Counted from the stretch's first letter, positions 34,378-43,599 are shown. The stretch is DNA of 64,000 bases from RYN-230 sp963770545 (GCA_963770545.1 CAVYQF010000022.1:62001-126000); one strand, 5' to 3'. Program-made: numbers and translations. The notes: generated from the letters alone by a model not told the origin.

Positions 34378-34644
34378 GTGACTGGTACTTCAGCCGCCGG
34401 CATCATCGTGATGATGGCCGTGGTCCTGGTGGGAGCGATGGCGATGATCCTCTGGATCTTCGTGCTGGGCCGTGGGTCGTTCAAGCACCGGCGGGTCGAC
34501 CACCGGCCGGGGGACGTCCGCGGCGGGATCCACGTCGGGGACCCGGGGAGCGTGATGCCGCGCCGGGACGCCCCCGCCAACCCAGCCGATCCGACCGGCA
34601 CCGGCCAGGACAGGCAGTTAGGACGGCCGGTGTCGGTGGCCTGA
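34378..34644 (+). CDS. Small single-pass membrane protein
   Basis: 88 residues from GTG 34378, preceded by CTGGAGGTG. One helix (AAGIIVMMAVVLVGAMAMIL) near the N-terminus, then a basic and Pro/Gly-rich cytoplasmic tail. No family recognised. Confidence 0.55.
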   Translation: MTGTSAAGIIVMMAVVLVGAMAMILWIFVLGRGSFKHRRVDHRPGDVRGGIHVGDPGSVMPRRDAPANPADPTGTGQDRQLGRPVSVA

Positions 34645-34774
34645 CCCCGTGAAGGCCGGCCCGGCCAGCCGGTAGCCCGAGCGTGTGTCGCGGTGCCCGT
34701 CGCGGGTAGCGGCGCTCCCCGCGATGCGCCGTGGGCCCATCACGCACGAAGCAGGCAACATCCTGGAGGACGCC

Positions 34775-35035
34775 ATGAGCGAGTTCGACAAGCTGAAGGA
34801 CGACGCGGAGAAGTACGCGCAGGACCATCCAGAACAGGTCCAGAAGGGCGAGCAGGCCGTCGAGGAGAAGTTCGGCCTGCCGGGACAGGAGGATTCCGGC
34901 TCCGGCCAGCAGGACCAGTCCGGCCAGAACCAGTCCGGTCAGGACCAGCAGTCCGGCCAGGGGGGCCAGTACGACCAGGGTGCTGGGCCACGCGGGGAAG
35001 ACCAGCAGAACGCCGGAGACGGCGGAGGCCAGTAA
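34775..35035 (+). CDS. MT0933-like antitoxin family protein
   Basis: 86 residues from ATG 34775 (GGAGGA, 4-base spacer). The N-terminus MSEFDKLKDDAEKYAQDHPE is the helical MT0933/Rv0909-type core; the rest is a Gln/Ser/Gly repeat (DQSGQNQSGQDQQSG). The mycobacterial member is reported as an antitoxin. No toxin-like gene is adjacent, so the toxin-antitoxin role is not supported locally. Confidence 0.65.
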   Translation: MSEFDKLKDDAEKYAQDHPEQVQKGEQAVEEKFGLPGQEDSGSGQQDQSGQNQSGQDQQSGQGGQYDQGAGPRGEDQQNAGDGGGQ

Positions 35036-35147
35036 CCGAGTCCTGACCTCCCGGCTGGCCGCCCGGCCGGCCGGGAGGATGCTCAGCAGACGCACGCCCC
35101 GCACCACTGCGCGTAGCCGCGAGGACCGTAGCCATACTGGACGTATT

Positions 35148-35384
35148 GTGACGGGCGACGGACAGAACCGGGGCGGGGCGGCCGGGCCGCCCCCGTCCCG
35201 GAGCGACAAGCGGCGCTACTTCGTGCTGATGGGCATCTGCGTCAGCTTGTTCGTCATCTCGTGGGCGGTCGTGGCTCGCTACTCAGTCCTCGCGTCGGTC
35301 ATCATCTCGCTAGTGGCGCTGGCGATCCCTCCGTTTGCCGCCATCATCGCGAACGTGACCAGCGCCACGGACCGCCGCCGGTGA
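35148..35384 (+). CDS. DUF3099 membrane protein
   Basis: 78 residues from GTG 35148. Two helices (YFVLMGICVSLFVISWAVVA and VIISLVALAIPPFAAIIAN) with the RRYFVLMG entry motif of actinobacterial DUF3099 proteins. No clear RBS before the GTG, so a leaderless start is possible. Function unknown. Confidence 0.75.
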   Translation: MTGDGQNRGGAAGPPPSRSDKRRYFVLMGICVSLFVISWAVVARYSVLASVIISLVALAIPPFAAIIANVTSATDRRR

Positions 35385-35396
35385 CCGTCCGCTGCA

Positions 35397-35774
35397 CTAT
35401 GCCCGTTCGAGTTCGTAGTGCACCGTCTGGTAGTGCCTGATCCGGTGTGCGAGTGGCACCAGGACCGCCTGCAGCAGGCGGTGCCGGCGCGCCAGGGCCC
35501 GGGCCGCACACTGAGCCTGGGTCCCGGTCAGGAGGGTCGCCCGCGCTGCTACCACCGGGCCCATCGGCTCGCCCCGCAGCGTGGCGGGCGCAATCTCGAC
35601 GCGGGCGTTGTTGCGCAGCCGCTTGGCCTTCCAGGCCTGGTCGTACGAGCGGAAGAAGGCACGATCCCCGTCGAACGCGATGCTCACCGGCGTGGGCACG
35701 GGGGTACCGTCGCGCTTGTATGTAGTCAGCAAGATCGTGCTGGCCCCTTTGAGGGACTCGAGCCCGGTAGTCAT
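35397..35774 (-). CDS. PPOX-class F420/FMN-dependent oxidoreductase-like protein
   Basis: 125 residues from ATG 35774 with GGAGGAG upstream. Split-barrel features: STILLTTYKRDGTPVPTPV, SIAFDGDRAFFRSYDQAWKA, KRLRNNARVEIAPATLRGEP. This pattern is that of small actinobacterial PPOX proteins, many of which use F420. Substrate unknown. Converges on DUF3099. Confidence 0.85.
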   Translation of the reverse strand: MTTGLESLKGASTILLTTYKRDGTPVPTPVSIAFDGDRAFFRSYDQAWKAKRLRNNARVEIAPATLRGEPMGPVVAARATLLTGTQAQCAARALARRHRLLQAVLVPLAHRIRHYQTVHYELERA

Positions 35775-35900
35775 CCGATCTCCTCCTCGGTGGTCGCTCA
35801 CACACCTAGGACGAGCCGGTCCACGTGCCTGTGACAGTGACACTGAGGCAGCAATGTGCCCCACCGCACATCATCCGTGCACATTTGGTCTGGGACGAAA

Positions 35901-35947
35901 AGCAGCAGTCCCCCCGGGGTAGATGATCTACCGGGGGGACTGCTGCT
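35901..35947. terminator. Long hairpin downstream of tRNA-Ser(GCT)
   Basis: Arms AGCAGCAGTCCCCCCGG and CCGGGGGGACTGCTGCT pair perfectly; the inner TAGATGATCTA pairs further with a two-base bulge. It lies 8 bases past the tRNA 3' end and would terminate it. Confidence 0.7.
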
Positions 35948-35954
35948 CTGCGGG

Positions 35955-36044
35955 CGGAGGCTCGGGGATTTGAACCCCGGATGGGCGGTAAACCCAAACC
36001 GCATTAGCAGTGCGGCGCCATAGACCGGACTAGGCGAAGCCTCC
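35955..36044 (-). tRNA. tRNA-Ser(GCT)
   Basis: Acceptor GGAGGCT/AGCCTCC with discriminator G, no encoded CCA. The anticodon arm CCGCA-CTGCTAA-TGCGG gives GCT. Long variable arm (TTTGGGTTTACCGCCCA) and T-arm CGGGGTTCAAATCCCCG are those of a class II serine tRNA. Confidence 0.95.
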
Positions 36045-36198
36045 CGACGACCAAGCGGTCCGCATCAGCGTACCGGGATGCCGCCGGACGTGCCAAAGCA
36101 GTTGGCGCACTGCACCAGAAACAACGGGGCCGGGTCAGCCGGACAGGGTTAGCCGAGCAGGGCCAGACAGGCCGGTCGCTGGCCGGCGCCAAAACCCC

Positions 36199-37842
36199 TC
36201 ACGGCACCTCAACGACCTCGTAGTCGCCGGCCGCGTACGCCTCCCGGATCCGGGTCTTCGCAAACTTCCCCACGCTGGTCTTCGGAACCTCCTCGATGAA
36301 CGACCAGCGCTCCGGAAGCTGCCAGCGGGGTATCCGGTCGGCGAGGTACGCCTTGAGTTCCTTCGGCGTGATCGTGGCATCGCCCCTGAGCACCACCGTG
36401 GCGAGCGGACGCTCCCCCCACTTTTCGTCGGGGACCCCAATGACGGCCGCCTCGGCCACCTCGGGGTGACCCATGAGGATGTTCTCCAGCTCCATCGACG
36501 AGATCCACTCGCCGCCGGACTTGATCACGTCCTTAGCCCGGTCGCTAAGCGTTACATACCCCAGCCGGTCGATGGTCCCGACGTCGCCAGTCCGCAGCCA
36601 GCCGTCGTGAAACTTTCCCGGATCGTCGTCCTTGTAGTACGACCCGGTGATCCAGGGCCCGCGGACCTGGACCTCTCCGACCGCCACGCCATCGTTCGGC
36701 AGCACCGCGCCACTGTCCCCGACCAGCCGCCCTTCGACGGTGCAGAACAGACGGCCCGCGGTGTCCCGGTAGTGCCAGGCCTCCTCCTCGCTGACCCCGC
36801 GCGGAGGCCGGGCGATGCTGCCCAGTGGCGAGGTCTCGGTCATCCCCCAGGCTTGCAGGATCTCGACACCGAGCTCCTTCTGGAAGGCTTCCATCAGCGC
36901 GTGCGGGACCGCCGAGCCGCCGCACGGGACCAGGCGCAGCGAGGACACGTCACCACCATGGGCGCGGATGTGCTGGAGCAGGCCGTTCCAGATGGTCGGG
37001 ACCGCGCCGGCGATGGTCGGCCGCTCCGCCTCGATCAGCCGGACCAGCGGCCCGGGCTGCAGGAAACGGTCGGGCATGATCAGGTCAGCACCGCTGAGAA
37101 CCGCCGCGTAGGCCAGCCCCCAGGCGTTGGCGTGGAACATGGGCACCACCGGAAGGATCCGGTCGCGGTCGCTCACCGCGAAGGCGTTGCCCAGGCAGGC
37201 ACCCATCGCGTGCAGGTAGGTGGAGCGGTGGCTGTATACCACGCCCTTGGGCATGCCGGTGGTGCCGCTGGTGTAGCACATGGCTGCCGCGGTCCGCTCG
37301 TCCAGCTCGGGCCAGTCGAACTCGGTCGGCTGAGCGGCCAGCAGTTCCTCGTAGTAGTGCACCTCGTGGCCGGAGCCGGCCAGCGCCCCGGCGTCGGCGG
37401 CTCCCTCACCCGAAACCGGGCCGGCCAGCACGATGTGCCGGACTGTTTCCAGGCTGGGCAGGATCGCGGCCAGCAGCGGCACGAGCGTGGGCTCGGTGAT
37501 GACCACGTGGTCGCCGGCGTGGTTGGCGATGTAGCTGAGCTGCTTCGGGTCCAGCCGGAGGTTCAGGGTGTGCAGGACCGCGCCCATGGAGGGCACGGCC
37601 AGGTAGGCCTCGAGATGCTCGGAGTTGTTCCACAACAGGGTGGCGACTCGCTGGTCGCCATCTACGCCGAGCTCGCGCAGGGCACCGGCCAGCTGGGCCA
37701 CCCGGGCGCCGGTCCGGGCATAGGACTGGCGGCGGACGCCGTCCGTCGTGCACGTGACGACCTCGCTGTCGCCGAAGACCGTGGTGCCGTACCGCATCAG
37801 CCCGGTCACGGTCAGGGGCACGTCCATCATCGTGCTGAGCAC
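36199..37842 (-). CDS. Long-chain fatty-acid-CoA ligase-type AMP-binding enzyme
   Basis: 547 residues from GTG 37842 (GGGAGG, 6-base spacer); an extension to 37914 lacks an RBS. Adenylate-forming signatures: YTSGTTGMPKGVVYSHRS (A3), GWGMTE-like AWGMTETSPL (A5), GWLRTGDVGTIDRLGY (A7), KDVIKSGGEWISS (A8) and PKTSVGKFAKTRIR (A10 lysine). It activates acyl chains to acyl-CoA through acyl-AMP. Chain specificity is not predictable here. Confidence 0.93.
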   Translation of the reverse strand: MLSTMMDVPLTVTGLMRYGTTVFGDSEVVTCTTDGVRRQSYARTGARVAQLAGALRELGVDGDQRVATLLWNNSEHLEAYLAVPSMGAVLHTLNLRLDPKQLSYIANHAGDHVVITEPTLVPLLAAILPSLETVRHIVLAGPVSGEGAADAGALAGSGHEVHYYEELLAAQPTEFDWPELDERTAAAMCYTSGTTGMPKGVVYSHRSTYLHAMGACLGNAFAVSDRDRILPVVPMFHANAWGLAYAAVLSGADLIMPDRFLQPGPLVRLIEAERPTIAGAVPTIWNGLLQHIRAHGGDVSSLRLVPCGGSAVPHALMEAFQKELGVEILQAWGMTETSPLGSIARPPRGVSEEEAWHYRDTAGRLFCTVEGRLVGDSGAVLPNDGVAVGEVQVRGPWITGSYYKDDDPGKFHDGWLRTGDVGTIDRLGYVTLSDRAKDVIKSGGEWISSMELENILMGHPEVAEAAVIGVPDEKWGERPLATVVLRGDATITPKELKAYLADRIPRWQLPERWSFIEEVPKTSVGKFAKTRIREAYAAGDYEVVEVP

Positions 37843-37955
37843 GGGCCACCTCCCTTGTGATTCACCCCGGCGCAGCAGCACCGGTCCCGCGTGGGTCTCG
37901 TCGGATCGTGTCATGCCTTAAGGGCAAACGTCACCCTCCGAACCTCGGATTACCC

Positions 37956-38627
37956 TCAGCTTTCGAGCAGGTCGGCGTCGATGCGCAGCTTGGCTACCGC
38001 CCGCGACACCGTGCTCTTGACCGTGCCCAGGCTGACTCCGAGGACGTTCGCGATCTCCGCCTCGCTCATGTCCTCGTAGTAGCGCAGCACCACGGCAGCC
38101 CGCATGCGCTGCGGGAGCCGCTCGATCGCGCGGCGCAGCGCGTCCTGGACCTCGCTGTCGCCCGCGTGGTCGATGACAGGCTGATCGGGGATCTCGTCTG
38201 TCGGGTACTCCTCGACCCGGCGCCGCCGCCACCAGGAGATGTGCGTGTTCACCATGGCCCGGCGGACGTAGCCGTCCACCGCGCCGAGATCCTCGATCCG
38301 GTCCCAGGCCTGGTAGGTCTTGGCCAGCGCCGCCTGGACGAGATCCTCCGCATCCGCCCGGTTACGGGTCAGCAGGTAGGCCATGCGCAGCAGTGACCCG
38401 CTGCGGGATGTGACGTATTCGTGGAACGCCGGGTCGCCTGGGCCCGATGGCTCCCCCGGCTGCACCCTGGGCCGCGGCGCGTGCGCCGCGGCGGCGCGTT
38501 CGACCTGCGCGCCCGCAGCAGTTCCCCGCGCGGATTCGCTCTGACCCTCAGTCCCGGCATGCCCACTGCGCGCTGTGGCCCCGTTTCCCCGCGCACCGGC
38601 CACGACGTGATCGCCCCCGACGCTCAC
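37956..38627 (-). CDS. SigE-family ECF RNA polymerase sigma factor
   Basis: About 223 residues from GTG 38627; the true start is uncertain because the first 70 residues are low-complexity Ala/Gly/Arg. Region 2 is SGSLLRMAYLLTRNRADAED...LVQAALAKTYQAW and region 4 is RMRAAVVLRYYEDMSEAEIA then LGVSLGTVKSTVSRAVAKLR. Members direct polymerase to specialised promoters. No anti-sigma gene is adjacent. Confidence 0.88.
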   Translation of the reverse strand: MSVGGDHVVAGARGNGATARSGHAGTEGQSESARGTAAGAQVERAAAAHAPRPRVQPGEPSGPGDPAFHEYVTSRSGSLLRMAYLLTRNRADAEDLVQAALAKTYQAWDRIEDLGAVDGYVRRAMVNTHISWWRRRRVEEYPTDEIPDQPVIDHAGDSEVQDALRRAIERLPQRMRAAVVLRYYEDMSEAEIANVLGVSLGTVKSTVSRAVAKLRIDADLLES

Positions 38628-38778
38628 ACCCCAACCGTACCCAGGTAACAGGCTGTCCCCACAGTTCAGCCGTGTGCCGGCGAGGCGTCGCTTCACGGGC
38701 AACGTACCGGAACCGCTTGACGCGTGACTCTCCCGCCCCCATCGTCATGAGCTGGGATGTTTGCCTGGGGGAGGGTCG

Positions 38779-39954
38779 ATGGTTGTCCAACGCGGTGACT
38801 TAGCGTGTTGTGTCCGTTGCGCAGGACCAGCGGCCGCGGAGCGGCTCGCCCGGCGGCAACTACTCAAGGCTGCGGTCCACCCGCCAGCGCCCGGTCCGTT
38901 AGTGCAAGTCAAGACAGCTGGGGCGGCTGCTGCAGGCGCCGTGCAGACAGCAATGGCGCGCACCGGAGCGGGCGCTTCCGAGACGGCCAGCCTGGAGCGC
39001 GACGGCAGCGGCCTGGCGGGCTCGCCGGGCGTGCTGACCGGGACGGTGCTGGACACCAGCCCGCAAGTCATCACCATCTGCGGGGCGGGCGGGGAGCGGC
39101 GGGTCGCGCTGCCACCCGGGGCCGTCGTGTGGAAAGGTCGCACCACCGATCCCACCGCTCTGGAGAGCGGGGACAGCGTCGTGATCCGGCTGCACCCGGG
39201 GCAGCGCCGCGTCGCCGACCGGATCTGGGCCAACGTGGGCCGGGTAACCGGGCTGATCGTCGAGCGGGACCGGGAGAGCATGCTCGTCGATGCAGGCCGG
39301 ACCACCGCGCGCCAGGCCGTGCTGATCCCTCCGCACGCCATGGGCCGGCTGCAGGTGCGCTTCCCCCGGCTGGAGCCTGGTTACCTGGTGGACTTCATCG
39401 GGCTGCGCGCCCAGGGGTTCCTGGAGGCGCTAATCCCCGCGACCTCCCAGCCGGCCTACCGGGCCAGCGAGGCGCCCGCCCCGGCCGCGGTGCGGGGCCA
39501 TGCCGCGGTCCGCATCGCCGGGTCGGCCGTGTGGCATGAGGCCAGCGGCCCGGCGGACGCGAACGGCGTCCGGTATCCGGCCCTCGACCCGGAGACAGCC
39601 TGCCTCGAGCAGCGACTGGCCGGGACTGGGTGCCCGCGCCTTCCCTACCTGTCGGTCGGCAGCCTGCTGGAGGTCCGCAACGAGTGCACTGGCAGTGCCC
39701 GGGTGTTCCCGATCTCCGGCTGTGCCGCCACCGCCCAGATCTTCTGCGATCGTTGCGTGACCTGCGGCACCTCACCCCGGGGCCGGGTTGCCGACCTGCC
39801 CATGGCCAGCTTCGCGGCCATGGGCGGTGACCTGGAACGAGGCTGCTTCAACGCCACGGTCTCGCTCGGGTCCCTCGCACCTGGCTCCCCGCCATCCGGC
39901 CCGATTTCCCCGGGCTCGCTGTCACCCGGCCCGGTACCGACGGGATGGACATGA
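38779..39954 (+). CDS. Cys-rich protein with C-terminal RlpA-like double-psi beta-barrel
   Basis: 391 residues from ATG 38779 (GGGGGAGGG upstream). The N-terminus has DLACCVRC followed by ARRQLLKAA, faintly like a Tat motif but with a poor hydrophobic core. The middle (LTGTVLDTSPQVITICGAGG to GYLVDFIG) looks like tandem OB/beta-barrel repeats. The C-terminal part (LPYLSVGSLLEVRNECTG, CDRCVTCGTSPRGRVADLPM, GCFNATVSLG) matches the RlpA-type DPBB pattern with extra cysteines. The next gene, a MauE-like redox membrane protein, overlaps its 3' end by 10 bases. Confidence 0.65.
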   Translation: MVVQRGDLACCVRCAGPAAAERLARRQLLKAAVHPPAPGPLVQVKTAGAAAAGAVQTAMARTGAGASETASLERDGSGLAGSPGVLTGTVLDTSPQVITICGAGGERRVALPPGAVVWKGRTTDPTALESGDSVVIRLHPGQRRVADRIWANVGRVTGLIVERDRESMLVDAGRTTARQAVLIPPHAMGRLQVRFPRLEPGYLVDFIGLRAQGFLEALIPATSQPAYRASEAPAPAAVRGHAAVRIAGSAVWHEASGPADANGVRYPALDPETACLEQRLAGTGCPRLPYLSVGSLLEVRNECTGSARVFPISGCAATAQIFCDRCVTCGTSPRGRVADLPMASFAAMGGDLERGCFNATVSLGSLAPGSPPSGPISPGSLSPGPVPTGWT

Positions 39955-40901
39955 CCAGCCCCGAGCTCCCGGCGACCCTCTGGGCGGACCTGCAGGACGT
40001 CCAGCCGCCCCTGATCGCGGGCATCCTGATCGGTGGATGCCTGGCCAAGCTGGGCCGGGTGCTGCGCTCCGGCTCGGTGGACGCCGGCCTGGGCCCCACC
40101 CAGCTGTTCCCGCTCCGCCTCCGCCGCCCGCTGGCCATGCTCATGTGCGCGTTCGAGATGTCCCTCGGGCTCGCCCTGCTGGTGACCGTGTTCCCAGTGG
40201 GAACCCGCATCGGGGTGGCGCTGTTCGCCCCTCGCGCGGCGACCGGGGCGAGGGTCGCGGCCGCCGCGTTTTTCCTGGTGTGCGTGGCCGCCCTGGCCGA
40301 ACTCCGGGGTCGGCGCCCTGACCTGGGCTGCGGCTGCTTCGGCGACTTCAGTACCCAGCCGACCGGGTGGCGGTCGATCGCCCGGGCTGCGCTGCTCACC
40401 GGGGCCGCCCTGATCTCGATCGAGAGCCCGGCCCTGTACCTGCCCCCCCGTGGCGACGGCGCGCTGCTGTTCCTCAGCGTCGTCTGCGCCGAGCTGGCGC
40501 TGCTTGCCGCCCTGTCGCCGGAGGTCAGCGAGGCGCTGCTCCGGCTGGGCTACACCGACCCCTGCGAGCTGCGCCAGCTGCCCGCCGAGCGCACCCTCGC
40601 GGCGCTGCGCCGCAGCCGTCAGTGGCGCAAGCACGCTCAGGCGATCACCACGGGGACGCCCATCGACATGTGGCGTGAACTGTGCTGGCGGTACGTGGCC
40701 TATCCCTGCCGCCTCGACGGCAGGAACGCGGAAGTGGTGTTCGCGGTCCAGCTCAAACGGCGGCGCCCCATGGTCCAGGCGGCGGTGCTGACGCTCGCCC
40801 CGGACTTGCCGGTGGCGGCGCCGGGCCATCTGGTGCCCGCCCAGGACTGGGGTCATCAGGAGGCTATGCAGTTATCTACGGACGTCTACCCGCAGCCCTA
40901 G
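39945..40901 (+). CDS. MauE/DoxX-like redox-associated membrane protein
   Basis: 318 residues. Four helices in the first 160 residues; the segment DLGCGCFGDFSTQPTGW between helices matches the MauE family, which is linked to disulfide or quinone redox chemistry. A soluble C-terminal part of about 110 residues (WRELCWRYVAYPCRLDGRN) with two cysteines is additional to plain MauE. Its start overlaps the DPBB protein gene, implying coupled synthesis and a shared function. Confidence 0.75.
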   Translation: MDMTSPELPATLWADLQDVQPPLIAGILIGGCLAKLGRVLRSGSVDAGLGPTQLFPLRLRRPLAMLMCAFEMSLGLALLVTVFPVGTRIGVALFAPRAATGARVAAAAFFLVCVAALAELRGRRPDLGCGCFGDFSTQPTGWRSIARAALLTGAALISIESPALYLPPRGDGALLFLSVVCAELALLAALSPEVSEALLRLGYTDPCELRQLPAERTLAALRRSRQWRKHAQAITTGTPIDMWRELCWRYVAYPCRLDGRNAEVVFAVQLKRRRPMVQAAVLTLAPDLPVAAPGHLVPAQDWGHQEAMQLSTDVYPQP

Positions 40902-40975
40902 AGAGATCCATACTCAGCCAGAGGCCCCTAGCCTCGGGCGGGCCGGCCCGCGCTCAGAGGGGCCCGGGCCCGCGC

Positions 40976-42157
40976 TCAGAGGGGCTGGGCGCGCAGGAAC
41001 CGGCCGAAGTGCGGCACGGTGAACGCGATGAGGCCGCGCTCTGAGCTGTAGATCAGCCCCTTCTTGATCAGGCCGTCGCGGGCCGGGGACACGCTGGACG
41101 GCTTGCGGCCGAGCTCGTCGGCGACCTGCGCGGTCTGCACGGGGTCGTCGCCGAGCTGCGCCATAGCCCGCATGTAGTCGCGCTCCGCCGGGGTGGCCCG
41201 CTCATAACGGCTGCCGAAGAAGCCCACCGCCAGCTCGGCCTCGGCCTGCGGGCTGGCCACGGCGACGTCCTTCGCGGTCACCGGGCTGTCCGTGGCCACG
41301 TCCCACGTGACCTTGCCGTACGCCTGCACGAAGTACGGGTACCCGTCGGCTGCCTGGTACAGCGCGTTGAGCGCGTCCGGATCGAAATCGGCTCCCTCCC
41401 GCTGGGCGGGAGCGAGCAGTGCCTGATCGGCCGCGGCCCGGTCCAGCCGGTCGATCGACACGTACCGGAACAGCCGCTCCGAGTAGCTCTTGCTGGCGGA
41501 CAGCACCGACGGCAGGTGCGGCAGGCCCGCTCCGACCACGATCAGGGGCCCGCCGGTCTGGGACAGCTCATGGGTGGCGGCGCAGAGCGCGGATATGTCG
41601 GGCGCAGGCACGTCCTGCATCTCGTCTATGAACAGCGCGATGCCCACGCTGAGGTCACCGGCCACCGACGCAGCATCGGTGAACAGCTCCATCAGGTCGA
41701 TCTCCATGTCCCCCGAGTCGGCCCGGCCCCGGACGGCGGGCACGTCGATGCCCAGGTGCGGGGTGAAGGTGCCCTTCGGGGCCTTGGGATCCCGCGCCGC
41801 GAACGCCTTGAGCACGCCGAGGAACTGCTCGATCCGGTCGGGGGCGCGGTGGCGGGGGGCGAGTTCGCGGACCGCCATGTGCAGCGCGCCCGCGACTGGG
41901 CGGCGGATCGACTGCTCGGGGCGGGCCTCGATCTTCCCGGTGCCCCACAGCCGTTGCAGGGCCATCGAGCGGAAGGAGTTGAGGAGAACGGTCTTGCCCA
42001 CGCCGCGCAGCCCGGTGAGCACGATGCTGCGTTCTGGGCGCCCACGGGCGATCCGCTCCAGCACGACCTCGAACTGGCTCAGTTCCCGGTCCCGGCCGGC
42101 CAGCTCGGGCGGCCGCTGGCCGGCGCCCGGCGCATAGGGATTACGTACGGGGTCCAC
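40976..42157 (-). CDS. AAA ATPase with C-terminal winged helix
   Basis: 393 residues. Walker A GLRGVGKT near residue 50, Walker B GIALFIDEMQDVP near 170, sensor region GGPLIVVGAGLPHL, and a C-terminal winged helix (TAQVADELGRKPSSVSPARD). Matches actinobacterial ORC/Cdc6-like or AAA_16 ATPases found singly in many genomes. DNA binding is inferred from the winged helix; the process it serves is unknown. Confidence 0.82.
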   Translation of the reverse strand: MDPVRNPYAPGAGQRPPELAGRDRELSQFEVVLERIARGRPERSIVLTGLRGVGKTVLLNSFRSMALQRLWGTGKIEARPEQSIRRPVAGALHMAVRELAPRHRAPDRIEQFLGVLKAFAARDPKAPKGTFTPHLGIDVPAVRGRADSGDMEIDLMELFTDAASVAGDLSVGIALFIDEMQDVPAPDISALCAATHELSQTGGPLIVVGAGLPHLPSVLSASKSYSERLFRYVSIDRLDRAAADQALLAPAQREGADFDPDALNALYQAADGYPYFVQAYGKVTWDVATDSPVTAKDVAVASPQAEAELAVGFFGSRYERATPAERDYMRAMAQLGDDPVQTAQVADELGRKPSSVSPARDGLIKKGLIYSSERGLIAFTVPHFGRFLRAQPL

Positions 42158-42241
42158 GGCCTAGCAGCCTATGGGCGGATCTAGCTGGATCCCTAGATTG
42201 ACGTAGAAAGCACTGCCGGCGTGTCGCGGATGGACCAACCG

Positions 42242-42295
42242 CATGATCGTGGTGCGTTGTGCCCCGCCCGCGGGGCACAACGCACCACGATCATG
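42242..42295. terminator. Long palindrome with 26-base arms and a 2-base spacer
   Basis: Arms begin CATGATCGTGGTGCGTTGTG and are perfectly complementary, separated by CC. It lies about 150 bases beyond the stop of the secreted NHL-type protein gene and upstream of the AAA gene. Size and placement mirror the palindrome at 7401-7454. Confidence 0.6.
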
Positions 42296-42447
42296 ACTGG
42301 GGGACGGGGCCGGGCGGAGCGAGGCCGGAGGTCGGGTCAGGCGTGGGTGGCGGGTCTGGTCCGGCTGAAATGAGGCCGGGGCGCGGTGCCTCTCCCCTGG
42401 CACCACACCCCGGCCGGCCCGTGTGAGTGTGGCGGGCCGTGGTGGCG

Positions 42448-43599
42448 TTAGTGAAGCAAGCGCAGCGTGTTGACCGCGTCGTCCACGTAGTACAGGCCGG
42501 AGCCGTACGGTGCGACGGCCAGGCCGAACAGTGCGCCCGCGCCCTTCGGGCTGCCCGACTTGTCGAGGAAGCGGTGCGCGATCTGCATGCCCGCCGGGGT
42601 GGTCTCGACGAGCTTGCCGTCGCCACCGTTGACCGTGAGGATGTTCCCGTTCGGGGCCACGGTGAGCCCCAGCGGCGTGTTCAGCGCGCCGCCTGAGGTG
42701 ACCGGGAACCCGGTCCCGGCGCTGTGGTTGCGGAACGTGGCACCGGGGATCGCGGTGATCCGGTTACCCAGGCTGTCCGCGACGAAGAGAGTGCCGTGGG
42801 AGTTCAGGCCCACGCCGGTGGGCCCGACGACCAGGGCGGCCGGGTCGGTGCGCTGCCCGAACCCAGACCCGATCGTCGTCGTGCCCAGCAGGTGCGGCGC
42901 ACGATAGCGATGCAGGGCCAGGGTCAGCCGGAGCACGGTGCCCTTGTTCACCACCGCGCCGTTCGCCACCACGGTCCCGTTGAGGACGTTCGTAACGAAC
43001 AGCTGGGCGAAGTGGCGGTTGCTGATCGCGGTCATGTCCCACGGGCCGTTGATGCCGTACCCGGACAGGGTTTCCCGGACGTGGCCCCAGCGGTCCAGCA
43101 CCAGCAGGCAGCCGGCCTTGGCCGTGGCGGCCATGCCGTTCGTGGTGGGCAGGCTGCCGACCACGACCCAGCCGCCGCGCAGGATGCTGAGCGCGGTGGT
43201 CAGGCCGATCCCGCCGGGGCAGGCGCCGGGCAGGTGCCTAGCGCTGATCCGGGCGAACGTGCTCACCGAGCCACCCGGCGACACCTGGACGATCGTGGTG
43301 CCGGTGCCCTGAAGGTTTTTCTTATTGTTGAAGTTGCTGACCAGGACGTTGCCGCGATGCAGGATGCCCTGACTGCGGCCGACCACCGCCACGCCGTACG
43401 GGTTGACGTCGCCGTTGCCCGGCACCGTCAACGCGATGGTAGAGATCTTGTGAAAGTGACTGATAAAGGATTGCTGGCCGTGCGCCTGGCCCGCGGTCCG
43501 CGCCTGTGCCCCCGCAGCAGGCGCGATAGCCAGGCCCGCCACCGCGAAAGTCGCCAGACCGGCGGCTGACGCGAGGCCCACACGATGGATGAATGACAT
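42448..43599 (-). CDS. Secreted NHL/beta-propeller-like protein
   Basis: 383 residues from ATG 43599 (GGAGG, 5-base spacer). Signal peptide AGLATFAVAGLAIAPAAGAQ. Repeated propeller elements: VNPYGVAVVGRSQG, GINGPWDMTAIS, GPTGVGLNSHGTLFVADSLG, TPLGLTVAPNGNILTVNGGD, ALFGLAVAPYGSGLYYVDDA. Probably an extracellular scaffold or lactonase-like fold; no catalytic residues can be assigned. Confidence 0.8.
   Translation of the reverse strand: MSFIHRVGLASAAGLATFAVAGLAIAPAAGAQARTAGQAHGQQSFISHFHKISTIALTVPGNGDVNPYGVAVVGRSQGILHRGNVLVSNFNNKKNLQGTGTTIVQVSPGGSVSTFARISARHLPGACPGGIGLTTALSILRGGWVVVGSLPTTNGMAATAKAGCLLVLDRWGHVRETLSGYGINGPWDMTAISNRHFAQLFVTNVLNGTVVANGAVVNKGTVLRLTLALHRYRAPHLLGTTTIGSGFGQRTDPAALVVGPTGVGLNSHGTLFVADSLGNRITAIPGATFRNHSAGTGFPVTSGGALNTPLGLTVAPNGNILTVNGGDGKLVETTPAGMQIAHRFLDKSGSPKGAGALFGLAVAPYGSGLYYVDDAVNTLRLLH

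Noticed and set aside
34775..35035. Toxin-antitoxin operon around the MT0933-like gene
   Set aside because: Neighbours are a small membrane protein and DUF3099; neither resembles the mycobacterial toxin partner.
40976..42157. Replication initiator or plasmid origin based on the ORC-like ATPase
   Set aside because: No iterons, no plasmid genes; the gene sits alone among chromosomal genes.
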